Assembly (NCBI GenBank): GCA_964603985.1 | Contig: CAZRXG010000021.1 | Coordinates: 1 to 64,000, forward strand | DNA length: 64,000 nt | DNA from: CAZRXG01 sp964603985 | Lineage (GTDB): Bacteria; Chloroflexota; Anaerolineae; Aggregatilineales; UBA3940 | Direction of reading: 5' to 3' | Shown: one piece after another, positions 50,884-58,228 of the stretch | Numbering within the stretch: position 1 is the stretch's first letter | How the letters are laid out: each line of letters starts with the position of its first letter | Program-made: the position numbers and the translations under genes | Notes under the pieces: model-generated | Databases searched by the model: none | Told to the model about the DNA's origin: nothing | What the model saw: only the letters and a program-made list of their open reading frames with translations

Positions 50884-51187
50884 AATCAAGGACATCGCCG
50901 ACTTCGACCGGCTGATCCACGCGCCTGCGCGCCTGGCGATCATGGCGGTGCTCTCCGCCTGTGAAAGCGCGGATTTCACCTATCTGCTGAACGCCACCGG
51001 CCTGACTAAAGGCAACCTCTCGGCCAACCTGAGCAGGCTTGAAGACGGCGGTTACATCGCCATCACCAAGGGCTTCAAGGGCAAATACCCCAACACGTCC
51101 TGCTCCCTGACGGCGGAGGGGCGGCGCGCCTTCAACGCGTACCGCAAGCAGTATCTGGCGCTGGCCCGACACTTCGAACAGGAGTGA
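50873..51187 (+). CDS. Winged-helix transcriptional regulator (HTH_27/MarR-like)
   Basis: 104 residues, a winged helix of the PF13601 type: LIHAPARLAIMAVLSA, recognition helix in LTKGNLSANLSRLEDGGYIAI, wing FKGKYPNTSCSLT, and a C-terminal helix for dimerisation. It overlaps the membrane protein gene and likely binds the AAACTAGTTT palindrome in front of it. No sensor domain, so the input may come from the partner or from a bound small molecule. MITE copy B starts 14 bases after its stop. Confidence 0.85.
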   Translation: MTDEIKDIADFDRLIHAPARLAIMAVLSACESADFTYLLNATGLTKGNLSANLSRLEDGGYIAITKGFKGKYPNTSCSLTAEGRRAFNAYRKQYLALARHFEQE

Positions 51188-51200
51188 CGGCCTATAGACG

Positions 51201-51317
51201 CCGGTGCTCCGTTGACCTGAATATTGCAGATTGTGGGGCTGCCCTCACCCATCTCGGAGGGAGGTGGGTGAGGGCTTGAGCAGCAACTCGTCAAAAACCG
51301 GCTTCATAGAGCATTAG
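51201..51317. mobile_element. 117-bp MITE, copy B (inverted)
   Basis: Reverse complement of copy A (5429-5545): same length, same internal GCCCTCACCC/GGGTGAGGGC hairpin, terminal repeats decayed (GGTGCTCCG and CTAATGCTCTA). Its TTA at 51314-51316 is the stop codon of the LOG gene. Confidence 0.85.
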
Positions 51318-51886
51318 AACCACTTGCGCTCCAACCGGGGCGGGCGGTAGGTCTCGATGTAGGCCAGCGCGTCCTCCACGTCGGGCGCGACGTGATAGAG
51401 CTGCCGGAAGGCGGGCTTGGAGAACCGCTCGGCAAACAGGCGCTCGAACAGCGCCAGAAGCGGATCGAAGAAGCCGTTCACGTTGAGAAAGACCACCGGC
51501 CTGGTGTGGAAGCCCAACTGCTTCAGCGTCAGGATCTCCAACGCCTCCTCAAGCGTGCCGAAGCCGCCCGGCAGCGTGACGAAGGCGTCGGCCTGCGCCT
51601 CCATGATGGCCTTACGCTCGCGCAGATCCCCGGTGACGATCAGCTCGTCGGCGCCGTCATACGCCAGCCCGGCAGCATGCAGCACTTCGGGGATCACGCC
51701 GATCACCTGACCGCCGTTCTCGTGCGCCGTGCGGGCGGCGATCCCCATCAGGCCAATGTTCGCCCCGCCGTAGATCAGCTTCCAGCCCCGGCGGGCTATT
51801 TGAGCACCCAACGTCCTGGCCGCGTCGGCGTAAACCGAGTCGACGGCACCGCTGGACGAACAGTACACACAGATCACCTGCTCCAT
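51314..51886 (-). CDS. LOG family protein (cytokinin riboside 5'-monophosphate phosphoribohydrolase-like)
   Basis: A Rossmann-fold protein of the LOG/TIGR00730 family. VYCSSSGAVD at the start and PGGFGTLEEALEILTLKQLG (about 100-120) are the signature; the PGGxGTxxE motif is catalytic. The family hydrolyses N6-modified AMP or AMP-like nucleotides to base and ribose 5-phosphate. Length (190) is usual. The stop codon TAA lies in the terminal repeat of MITE copy B, so the natural C-terminus may have been slightly altered. Confidence 0.9.
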   Translation of the reverse strand: MEQVICVYCSSSGAVDSVYADAARTLGAQIARRGWKLIYGGANIGLMGIAARTAHENGGQVIGVIPEVLHAAGLAYDGADELIVTGDLRERKAIMEAQADAFVTLPGGFGTLEEALEILTLKQLGFHTRPVVFLNVNGFFDPLLALFERLFAERFSKPAFRQLYHVAPDVEDALAYIETYRPPRLERKWF

Positions 51887-51918
51887 GATAGCCTCACCTG
51901 CGTTCCTATCTCGCTCCG

Positions 51919-52959
51919 CTATTCAAGGGACCGCGTGCTCAGGTCGGCGCCGGGACGCAGCTCCCTCTCAAAGACATCGTACCGCTTGGCGACGCGCATC
52001 CCGGCCTTCTCGTAGAGGCGGATTGCGCCGGTCAGACTGCGGGCGTCGACGCCCAACCCGACGTGGGGTTTGCCGCGCCGGTGAAGCTCGCCAAAGGCGT
52101 GCCGCAGCAGTGCCAGCCCCAGTCCCTTACGCCGCCAGGGACGCCGCACGCCCAGGCTTTGTACCCAGCCCATATCGGGGTCCTCCTCGGCTTCAGGTGA
52201 GCACAGCACCACGCCCGCGATCTCGCCGCCGTCCATCGCGATGAACCACAGCGACGGGTCGAAGTTGGGGTTGTTCTCGATCCAGTGCATCCACTCTTCG
52301 TACACCTTGTCAAACGGCTGCTCGACGTACCCCCAGTGATCCCTGAACGCCTCGTTCTCGGCCTCGATCAGCGCGCGCTCGTCCTGTCCGCGCACCATCG
52401 CGCGCACCATGATCCCGTCGGGCCACTGCGGCGCGGGCGGTGCCTCGTCGAGGTCGATGACCATGGTGTAGGTACACCGCACCGGTTCGAACCTGTGTCG
52501 GCGGATCACGTCGATAGCCGCCCGATCCTCGTGGATGGCGTAGGTCGCCAGCACAACGCGCGCCCCGGCGGGGGCTTTCGAGAGGGATTGGTGCGCCCGA
52601 CTCCCGGCCCATTCGAGCAGGTGGGCCAGGATGCCCCGCTCGCGGTGGTCGGGATGTACGCTGCACCAGCTTTTCATGCGAACGCACGGCTCGTCGATGT
52701 CGAAGAAATCCGCATAGCCGACCAGCCGACCACCCGGCGCGAACACCAGCCGGACGCCGGTGGCCGGGTCGAAGCCGGGCACCTCCCACTCCAGGCGCAG
52801 AACTTCGGTCGAGGTTTCATCCCGACCGGTCAGTGCCTGCGAGCAGGCGTTGAGCAGGGTGGCGGCAGCCTCAACGTCATCTATCGCCGCCGGGCGGGCA
52901 GTGTAGCCCATCGGAAGGGGCGTTCGCATCCTATAGTTCTCCGACGTTTCCAACGTCAT
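51919..52959 (-). CDS. Two-domain GNAT acetyltransferase
   Basis: Two GNAT folds in tandem: residues about 15-165 and about 180-335, the second with the clear acetyl-CoA motif VQSLGVRRPWRRKGLGLALL. This arrangement is shared with mycothiol-synthase-like and Eis-like enzymes, but the substrate cannot be assigned. GGAGATAACC supports the ATG at 52959. A minus-strand terminator (53018-53057) lies upstream, so the gene should have its own promoter or depend on read-through from the small transcription unit at 53085-53230. Confidence 0.85.
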   Translation of the reverse strand: MTLETSENYRMRTPLPMGYTARPAAIDDVEAAATLLNACSQALTGRDETSTEVLRLEWEVPGFDPATGVRLVFAPGGRLVGYADFFDIDEPCVRMKSWCSVHPDHRERGILAHLLEWAGSRAHQSLSKAPAGARVVLATYAIHEDRAAIDVIRRHRFEPVRCTYTMVIDLDEAPPAPQWPDGIMVRAMVRGQDERALIEAENEAFRDHWGYVEQPFDKVYEEWMHWIENNPNFDPSLWFIAMDGGEIAGVVLCSPEAEEDPDMGWVQSLGVRRPWRRKGLGLALLRHAFGELHRRGKPHVGLGVDARSLTGAIRLYEKAGMRVAKRYDVFERELRPGADLSTRSLE

Positions 52960-53017
52960 GGTTATCTCCAGTCAAACAAAACGGCCACGGGGTTTACCCG
53001 CAGCCGGTGCAAACAAA

Positions 53018-53057
53018 CAAAAACAGCCACGGGCCTTGTGAAGCACACCCGTGGCTG
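53018..53057 (-). terminator. Intrinsic terminator of a small transcription unit
   Basis: CAGCCACGGG and CCCGTGGCTG form a perfect 10-bp stem, followed on the minus strand by TTTTTGTTTGTTTG. Confidence 0.8.
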
Positions 53058-53084
53058 CGAGATTCCTCGCTCAGTCAGAGACGG

Positions 53085-53174
53085 TCAACAGGCGCACTCC
53101 ACCCATGCACAACCCAACCCACCATTGGGGGGTGTGCGTTTCTGGGTGTTGACGTAGAGTGCTCCGGTAAACAA
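53085..53174 (-). CDS. Candidate 29-residue small protein or leader peptide
   Basis: AAAGGAGGTG is followed after 6 bases by TTG and 28 more codons, then TGA. The peptide begins MFTGALYVNTQKR and ends GLGCAWVECAC, with three Cys in the last eight residues. A near-consensus promoter lies upstream and an intrinsic terminator 28 bases after the stop, so the frame fills a complete small transcription unit. It could be a stand-alone small protein, a Cys-rich precursor, or a leader peptide controlling read-through to the acetyltransferase gene (51919-52959). No homologue is known to me. Confidence 0.45.
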   Translation of the reverse strand: MFTGALYVNTQKRTPPNGGLGCAWVECAC

Positions 53175-53202
53175 ACTGCACCTCCTTTAACTGCGCGCAC
53201 TA

Positions 53203-53230
53203 AGGATACCACAACCGGGCGCGATGTCAA
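53203..53230 (-). promoter_or_regulatory. Promoter of the small transcription unit
   Basis: Minus strand: TTGACA (53225-53230), 16-base spacer, TATCCT (53203-53208). Confidence 0.7.
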
Positions 53231-53322
53231 AGGCTCCTTTTGGTTGGGCGCGCAAACAGGCTGGCGATGTACGCCCCCTCGGCTGTGCATTTTTGGGTCG
53301 TCGCCCCGCGTGACACTTGTAG

Positions 53323-53328
53323 TATAAT
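53323..53328 (+). promoter_or_regulatory. -10 box upstream of the EF-Tu-domain-like gene
   Basis: TATAAT, 64 bases before the ATG, with a TG-rich extension upstream. No good -35 is visible. Confidence 0.45.
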
Positions 53329-53392
53329 GGCTGTAATGCCGCCGGGGGTTTCACAGCGGCATCGAACAGGCAAGTGGGGAGGATACGTCGCT

Positions 53393-53659
53393 ATGTCTGA
53401 GGAGATCCAGCCTATCGGGGCAGTGACGCACTACTTTGGCAAGATCGGCGTGGCGGTCGTCAGCCTGGAGGGCAGTGTTGCCCTCGGCGACTGGGTGCAG
53501 TTCTACGGCAACAGCACCGACTTCGTCCAGCAGGTTGAGAGTATGCAGGTCAACCACCAGCCCATCGAAGCAGCCGGGCCGGGAGATGAAGTCGCCATGC
53601 TGGTCAACGACAAGGTCCGCAAGGGCGACTGGGTGTACCCCTACTATCCGGAAGAGTAG
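53393..53659 (+). CDS. Translation elongation factor Tu domain-2-like protein
   Basis: 88 residues, a single beta-barrel resembling EF-Tu domain 2: IGAVTHYFGKIGVAVVSL, then GDWVQFYGNSTDF, and VESMQVNHQPIEAAGPGDEVAM, the same order as in the GTPase's second domain. The G domain is absent. Proteins of this kind are annotated as translation-elongation-factor-like, with unknown function. GGGAGG and the family start support the ATG at 53393; the longer frame has none. Confidence 0.8.
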   Translation: MSEEIQPIGAVTHYFGKIGVAVVSLEGSVALGDWVQFYGNSTDFVQQVESMQVNHQPIEAAGPGDEVAMLVNDKVRKGDWVYPYYPEE

Positions 53660-53800
53660 CCCGCCCAGACTGCACGCAACCTCATACAAAAAGCCCCCAG
53701 GCCGCCCGGCCAGACCGGGTCGGAGGGGCTGTGCTGCCTGACGGGGGTTCGCGTCCGGGCGCTTCGCCGCCCCGCGCCACCCAACGCGGGGCCTCCCGGC

Positions 53801-54763
53801 TCAATACCAGCCCAGCTTGTGCAGCCCGAACAGCACGGCCCCGGTAATGAGCACCATCACCCCGATGATGAAAGGCACCCCCCAGGGGCTGGAAAACGGC
53901 GGCCAGGTCTGCGCGAAGTTCATGCCGTAGAAGGCGCTGAGCACGGTCAGCAGGCCGGCGACGACGGCGAAGGCGGTCAGGCGGTTGACCACCTGATTGA
54001 GCCGGTTGGAGATGGCCGACATGTGGAGATCCATCAGGCCGGTCATCGTATCGCGGAAGGTGTTCACCATGTCGGCGAGCCAGAAGAGGTGATCGGCCAC
54101 GTCGCGCAGGTGGTACTGGAGCATCATGTCCTGGTCGATCAGCGGCAGGTCGTGCCGGGTGAGGGTGGCGAGTGCATCACGCTGTGACCAGATCACGCGC
54201 CACATATCGGCCAGCATGCGCTTCAGCTTAGACAGCCGGCGCAGCGTCTCCGGGTGGGGCTCGGTCAGGATGGCGTCCTCCAGCGCTTCGAGCTGCCCGT
54301 CGATGGCGTCCAGGATGGGGAAGTAGTCATCCACGACGGTGTCCACCAGCACGTACAGCAGGTAGCTGGCCGACATAGGCAGCGTGGCGCTGCGGTGCTC
54401 CAGACGCTCGCGCACCCGGTCGATGGTCGGCTCGGTCGCGAGGTGAACGGTGACCAGGTAGCGCGGGCCGACGAAGGCGTCAAGCTCGCGGAACTCAAGA
54501 TTGTCCTCGCCGCTGCTCCCGGCGTTCAGGATCAGGAACAGGTGCCCGGCGTACTCCTCGACCTTGGGGCGCTGCTTCTCGTTGTGGGTGTCCTCAATCG
54601 CGAGCGGGTGGAAGTGGAAGACCTCGTGCATGACGCGCAGGTCCTCGTCGGTGGGGCCGGTCATGTCCACCCAGAAGGTGTCTTCGCCCCGGTCGAGCAG
54701 CGCGGGCAGGTCGGCGGGTTGGGCCTGGCGCGATCCGTCTCCGTCAAAGATTGTGATCTGCAT
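53801..54763 (-). CDS. CorA family Mg2+/Co2+ transporter
   Basis: About 270 residues of cytoplasmic alpha/beta and helical funnel (WVDMTGPTDEDL, FHFHPLAIEDT, NEKQRPKVEEY) precede two C-terminal TM helices. The YGMNF motif at the end of TM1 is the signature of CorA, which forms pentameric Mg2+/Co2+ channels. The ATG at 54763 (MQITIFDGDG) is preferred to the longer frame. The length is usual for the family. Transcribed alone, downstream of repeat E copy 1. Confidence 0.93.
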   Translation of the reverse strand: MQITIFDGDGSRQAQPADLPALLDRGEDTFWVDMTGPTDEDLRVMHEVFHFHPLAIEDTHNEKQRPKVEEYAGHLFLILNAGSSGEDNLEFRELDAFVGPRYLVTVHLATEPTIDRVRERLEHRSATLPMSASYLLYVLVDTVVDDYFPILDAIDGQLEALEDAILTEPHPETLRRLSKLKRMLADMWRVIWSQRDALATLTRHDLPLIDQDMMLQYHLRDVADHLFWLADMVNTFRDTMTGLMDLHMSAISNRLNQVVNRLTAFAVVAGLLTVLSAFYGMNFAQTWPPFSSPWGVPFIIGVMVLITGAVLFGLHKLGWY

Positions 54764-54852
54764 GGGACACTTTCTCCACGTCACCAGGGGGTTGGATGTG
54801 CAGGCTTAGTAAACTCCTTCTTGGAGGGAAAGTCAAGGCCAGACGCAAAACG

Positions 54853-54940
54853 GCCCCCTCACCATCTGGCAAGGGGGCCATTGCGGTGCTGCGCCAGGCG
54901 ACCGGAGGTCGCTCCTGCGACGCGCTGCGCTTCGGGCATC
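54853..54940. repeat. Dispersed repeat family E, copy 1
   Basis: GGCCCCCT/AGGGGGCC around CACCATCTGGCA, then GTGCGGT or TTGCGGT, a GCGACCGGAGGTCGC hairpin and CGACGCGCT. The same order recurs at 57890-57974. Here it lies 10 bases past the 3' end of the ubiquitin-like membrane protein gene; the first hairpin could act as that gene's terminator. Confidence 0.75.
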
Positions 54941-54950
54941 ACCGGCCAGT

Positions 54951-56381
54951 TTACGCCTCTTGACGAGACACTTCCCACAGCACGTAGATCATCGGCATGA
55001 CAAGAAAAGCAAACAGGACGGCGGGATTTGTTGCAGTTCTCAGAGCGAGTTCGTAGACTACCCCACCGCCGCCGCGGACAAAAAGGAAAGCGACCGGCAA
55101 AACCGACCCAACCAACACGGCCAGCGCGGACCAAACCGCTATTACTTTCGCACTCTGAGGATCCAGCCAGTTGGTAAAGGACCCGGTCTTTGAGCGTAGG
55201 TGTATTCCCGCGACGATTAACGCCAGCGCCACGAGCCAGATCAGTAAACCGGCAGTTGTCAGCTCCCCTGCAAGCAGCCTCAAGATTCCGACTGCTGTCA
55301 GTGCTAACGCAAGCACTGCATATCCTATTGACCAGGCTCGTGGAAGGAAAACCATGAGCAAAGCGGCGATCAGGACGGCGGGTGTAGCTGCATGCCTCAA
55401 CCAAAACCCCTCCCTCCGTCCCCACACCCAGGCTATGACTACCACTCCGGCTACGAGCGCCAGAGTTACCCATTGCAGAACGCGCGGCCCGCTTTCTCTA
55501 TGCCGTTGGAAATACATTCTGGCTAATCCTGCCGTAACTCCGGTCACGCCAAATCCAATGTGCCACCACGGCGCGTTGTAGCAGGATAAACTGTCGCCGA
55601 GCATCGAGCCAAACCCGCCCACGTATAAGCCGACGACGGGGCCAAAGAAGAAACCGGACGACACCGGAACGAGGAAAACTATCCCGGTAAGCATGGAGGC
55701 AAGCAGTTCTGACTCAGGGGAATAAAACTCTCCTGTCCAGGGGGACGAGAGGATAGATGCATTTTGTGCAATCATTCTGGCAAATGCGAAAACGACGACG
55801 CCCAGCAAAATCCGTGTTACGTCGCGTTTTCCCACCCTGAATCCCCCATCTTGTGAAAAAACAAGGTAGACAAATATAAGCACTATCGCACCCAGGATTG
55901 CCCAAGTTCCCCAACCGTCCATGTCAAACAACGCGTACAGTCTGGCTACTGGATCACGTCCGAGGCTCCGGCATCGTGCAGAATAAACGAAAGTACTCAA
56001 GACCATGACCAGGGCAAAACATGCCAGCCAGATCCCGGCCCCGGCGAGTGCGCGCAGGAAGCGGCTCTTTATCGCCAGCGGACGCGCTTCTTCTGACGGC
56101 ACTTCCACAGCAGGCGGGGGCGCAGCAGACGGAGGCGCAGCAGGTTCGAGCATCTCAAGCACGAAGCCTGTGCCGGCCGTCACGCCAAGCTCTCCCAGCG
56201 TGACATCATGCGCCAGGGGCGTGGCTTCGTCTGCAAGCCGCAGTTGGTAGTCATGCTCAGGGAGTTGGAATTGCTTCACCAGCGCCCGGATGATGCGTTC
56301 CACCGGCATGGTGTCGGGTAGCTGAACGGTCTTTTCCTCGTCGGTAACGGCGTTGTAGAGTCGGATGCGTAAGTCGCCCAC
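54951..56381 (-). CDS. Multi-TM protein with N-terminal ubiquitin-like (YukD/EsaB-type) domain
   Basis: Residues 1-80 are a beta-grasp ubiquitin-like domain: LRIRLYNAVTDEEKTVQLP, VERIIRALVKQFQL, YQLRLADEATPLAHDVTLGEL, the pattern of YukD/EsaB proteins. A Pro/Ala linker (about 82-105) joins it to about eleven TM segments (110-475). The middle (GPVVGLYVGGFGSMLGDSL, then PWWHIGFGVTGVTAG) recalls ECF transporter S components, a weak likeness. GC is visibly lower than around it. A GTG start follows GAAGGAG, which is inside the end of the caspase gene. Likely partner of the caspase encoded 1 base upstream. Confidence 0.75.
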   Translation of the reverse strand: MGDLRIRLYNAVTDEEKTVQLPDTMPVERIIRALVKQFQLPEHDYQLRLADEATPLAHDVTLGELGVTAGTGFVLEMLEPAAPPSAAPPPAVEVPSEEARPLAIKSRFLRALAGAGIWLACFALVMVLSTFVYSARCRSLGRDPVARLYALFDMDGWGTWAILGAIVLIFVYLVFSQDGGFRVGKRDVTRILLGVVVFAFARMIAQNASILSSPWTGEFYSPESELLASMLTGIVFLVPVSSGFFFGPVVGLYVGGFGSMLGDSLSCYNAPWWHIGFGVTGVTAGLARMYFQRHRESGPRVLQWVTLALVAGVVVIAWVWGRREGFWLRHAATPAVLIAALLMVFLPRAWSIGYAVLALALTAVGILRLLAGELTTAGLLIWLVALALIVAGIHLRSKTGSFTNWLDPQSAKVIAVWSALAVLVGSVLPVAFLFVRGGGGVVYELALRTATNPAVLFAFLVMPMIYVLWEVSRQEA

Positions 56382-56382
56382 G

Positions 56383-57783
56383 TTATACTCCTTCGTCGTC
56401 TATGATGATGAGATCCGAATTCTCGTCCGCATCATCGTCGGTGAGAACGATCAACTCCTCTTCTGACACGGCCTCTTCTTCGGCGAAGTCTTCAATGACA
56501 ACTAATTCTTCTTCCGGCGCAGCCTGCATGGTTTCTTCCATGGCGGATTCTGCCGGGACAGCGTCAACCAGGATCACCGGCTCATCTCCAGCTTGAGCGT
56601 CAGCGGCGGCTTCCGGTGGCGCGCCTGCCTCTGCTGCAAAACCGGCCTCCTCGGCAGGGACTTCTGGCTCCGCGAGAGAGCCTTCAGGTGGTGAGAGTGT
56701 GACGGATTCGCCGATTTCCTCCGCCGGTAAAGGTTCGGGTTCTTCTGCCTGTGCGTCGGGTGGCGCTTCCTCAGCCGGTTCAACCGCCGGAGGGGGCAGG
56801 ACCTGCTGCAACGCCGCACGAGCCGACGAGTAAACGAGCGGGTTCTCGTCCTCGGCAAGGCTCTCCAGCCAGGTAAGTGCGACGTCTGCGAGTTGTGGAT
56901 TGTCACCCAAAGCGGTGTTCAACAGGTGGCTGACGGCCACCATGCGTTGTGTCGGGTCGGAGCTTTTCGCCGTAGCGGCCAACCACGCCGGTAGCTCGAC
57001 CACATCCCGCACGCTGAAGATGAAATCCCCGCCCTGGCTGCCCATCAAGGCGGCGTACTGTGGTGTCTGCCGCGAGTGCGAGTGCTGGGCAACCTGATCC
57101 TGTAAATACCCGGCCAAGTGGAAGGCACGCAGGATGCCGCCCGGCGCGGGCATCGCCCCACGCAGTCCTTCCAACAGGAACCCCGTGAACAGCGCGTGCT
57201 GCCCCGGCCCCCACAGATCCGAGACGGCCTGATCCCGCGTCCCGGCGGCGATCACCTGCCGCACGGGGCGGGTCAGGTAGTCGGCAGCCTGCCGCTGCGC
57301 GCCCATGTCGGCCTCGCGCACCGTCGCATACCCGCTGAAGCACGCGTCCAGCAGAAACAGCACGTGCTTGGCGTGGCTGCGGTTGGCGAGCCGCGTCAGC
57401 TCGTCCATCGACATGGCAGTATCCCAGTAGCCCGCTTCGATGTCGTAGGGCGCAATGCAGCCAATCGACCCTTCTGCGGTGTCGAAGGTCAGACCGTGCC
57501 CGCCGAAGTATACGATCACGCGGTCGTCGCGCCCGACCCTGTCACCATTGCCCAGCGGATCGGCAAACGCCCGCCGTATCGCGCGCTGGGTAGCGGCTTC
57601 GTTCTCCAGGTATACCAGACGCGTCGCATCGAATCCCAGCTCATCGCGGAGCAAGTCCCTGACGGCCCGCGCGCCTTTGACGGCGGTTTCCAGCGGGGGA
57701 AGCCGTTGGTCGGCGTACTGGTCGATGCCAATGATCAACGCCCAGGATTGGCGGTATTCAGGGGAGTAACCTCGGTCGGCCAC
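56383..57783 (-). CDS. Caspase-family (peptidase C14) protein with HEAT-like region and acidic tail
   Basis: Residues about 12-245 are a caspase/metacaspase p20-like domain: SWALIIGIDQYADQRLPPL start, His96 in YFGGHG and Cys148 in DACFSG form the catalytic dyad. Residues about 265-340 look like HEAT repeats (LPAWLAATAKSSDPTQRMVAV). After a Pro/Glu linker, the tail (about 399-466) carries four short hydrophobic-acidic motifs, VILVD, LVVIEDF, LIVLTDDD and LIIIDDE, which resemble SUMO-interaction motifs. The GTG start follows CAGGAGAA. It is first of two genes, 1 base before the ubiquitin-like membrane protein, so the tail may bind that domain. Confidence 0.85.
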   Translation of the reverse strand: MADRGYSPEYRQSWALIIGIDQYADQRLPPLETAVKGARAVRDLLRDELGFDATRLVYLENEAATQRAIRRAFADPLGNGDRVGRDDRVIVYFGGHGLTFDTAEGSIGCIAPYDIEAGYWDTAMSMDELTRLANRSHAKHVLFLLDACFSGYATVREADMGAQRQAADYLTRPVRQVIAAGTRDQAVSDLWGPGQHALFTGFLLEGLRGAMPAPGGILRAFHLAGYLQDQVAQHSHSRQTPQYAALMGSQGGDFIFSVRDVVELPAWLAATAKSSDPTQRMVAVSHLLNTALGDNPQLADVALTWLESLAEDENPLVYSSARAALQQVLPPPAVEPAEEAPPDAQAEEPEPLPAEEIGESVTLSPPEGSLAEPEVPAEEAGFAAEAGAPPEAAADAQAGDEPVILVDAVPAESAMEETMQAAPEEELVVIEDFAEEEAVSEEELIVLTDDDADENSDLIIIDDEGV

Positions 57784-57889
57784 GAGCTTCTCCTGTTCGC
57801 TAGGGATAGGTGACGTATTGGTATTTTAGGCGAGGGGTGGGAGCGGAGTCAAGATTGTTAAGCGGCATTTGTCCTGGCAGATGGCAAAC

Positions 57890-57974
57890 AGCCCCCTCAC
57901 CATCTGGCAAGGGGGCCGGTGCGGTACTTTGCCGGGCGACCGGCGGTCGCTCCTACAACGCGCTACTTATCGGG
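57890..57974. repeat. Dispersed repeat family E, copy 2
   Basis: Same order as copy 1. The GCCCCCT/AGGGGGC hairpin, the GCGACCGGCGGTCGC hairpin and ACGCGCTA are all present. The TAG of the YHS gene (57963-57965) is within its right end. Confidence 0.75.
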
Positions 57975-58157
57975 CGTCGGGTCGACGCCGGGATGCTCCT
58001 CGGCGAAGTTCTGCAGATGGTAGTCCGGCGACTTCTCAAACGCGCCTTTGCAGCCATCACAGCAGAAGTAGTAGGTCTTGCCCTTGTACTCCGCCTTGGA
58101 TGTCCACTTGCCCATCTCGGCGGACATGCCGCACACCACATCATAAACAACAGCCAT
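57963..58157 (-). CDS. YHS-domain protein
   Basis: 64 residues. VVYDVVCGM is the YHS start; YKGKTYYFCCDGCKGAFEKSPDYHLQ supplies the Cys and aromatic residues that mark the domain, often a metal (copper) binding unit in heavy-metal operons. AAGGAG before the ATG at 58157 sets the start and excludes the longer frame. It follows the thioredoxin gene by 71 bases and sits in the CopA operon, which suggests copper handling. Its stop lies in repeat E copy 2. Confidence 0.85.
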   Translation of the reverse strand: MAVVYDVVCGMSAEMGKWTSKAEYKGKTYYFCCDGCKGAFEKSPDYHLQNFAEEHPGVDPTPDK

Positions 58158-58228
58158 CGTTACGTCTCCTTCCCAAAAATGTCTTGAACAATCGGGCGAG
58201 GCTGTGCCCCGCCCTGCACTTCCAACCC

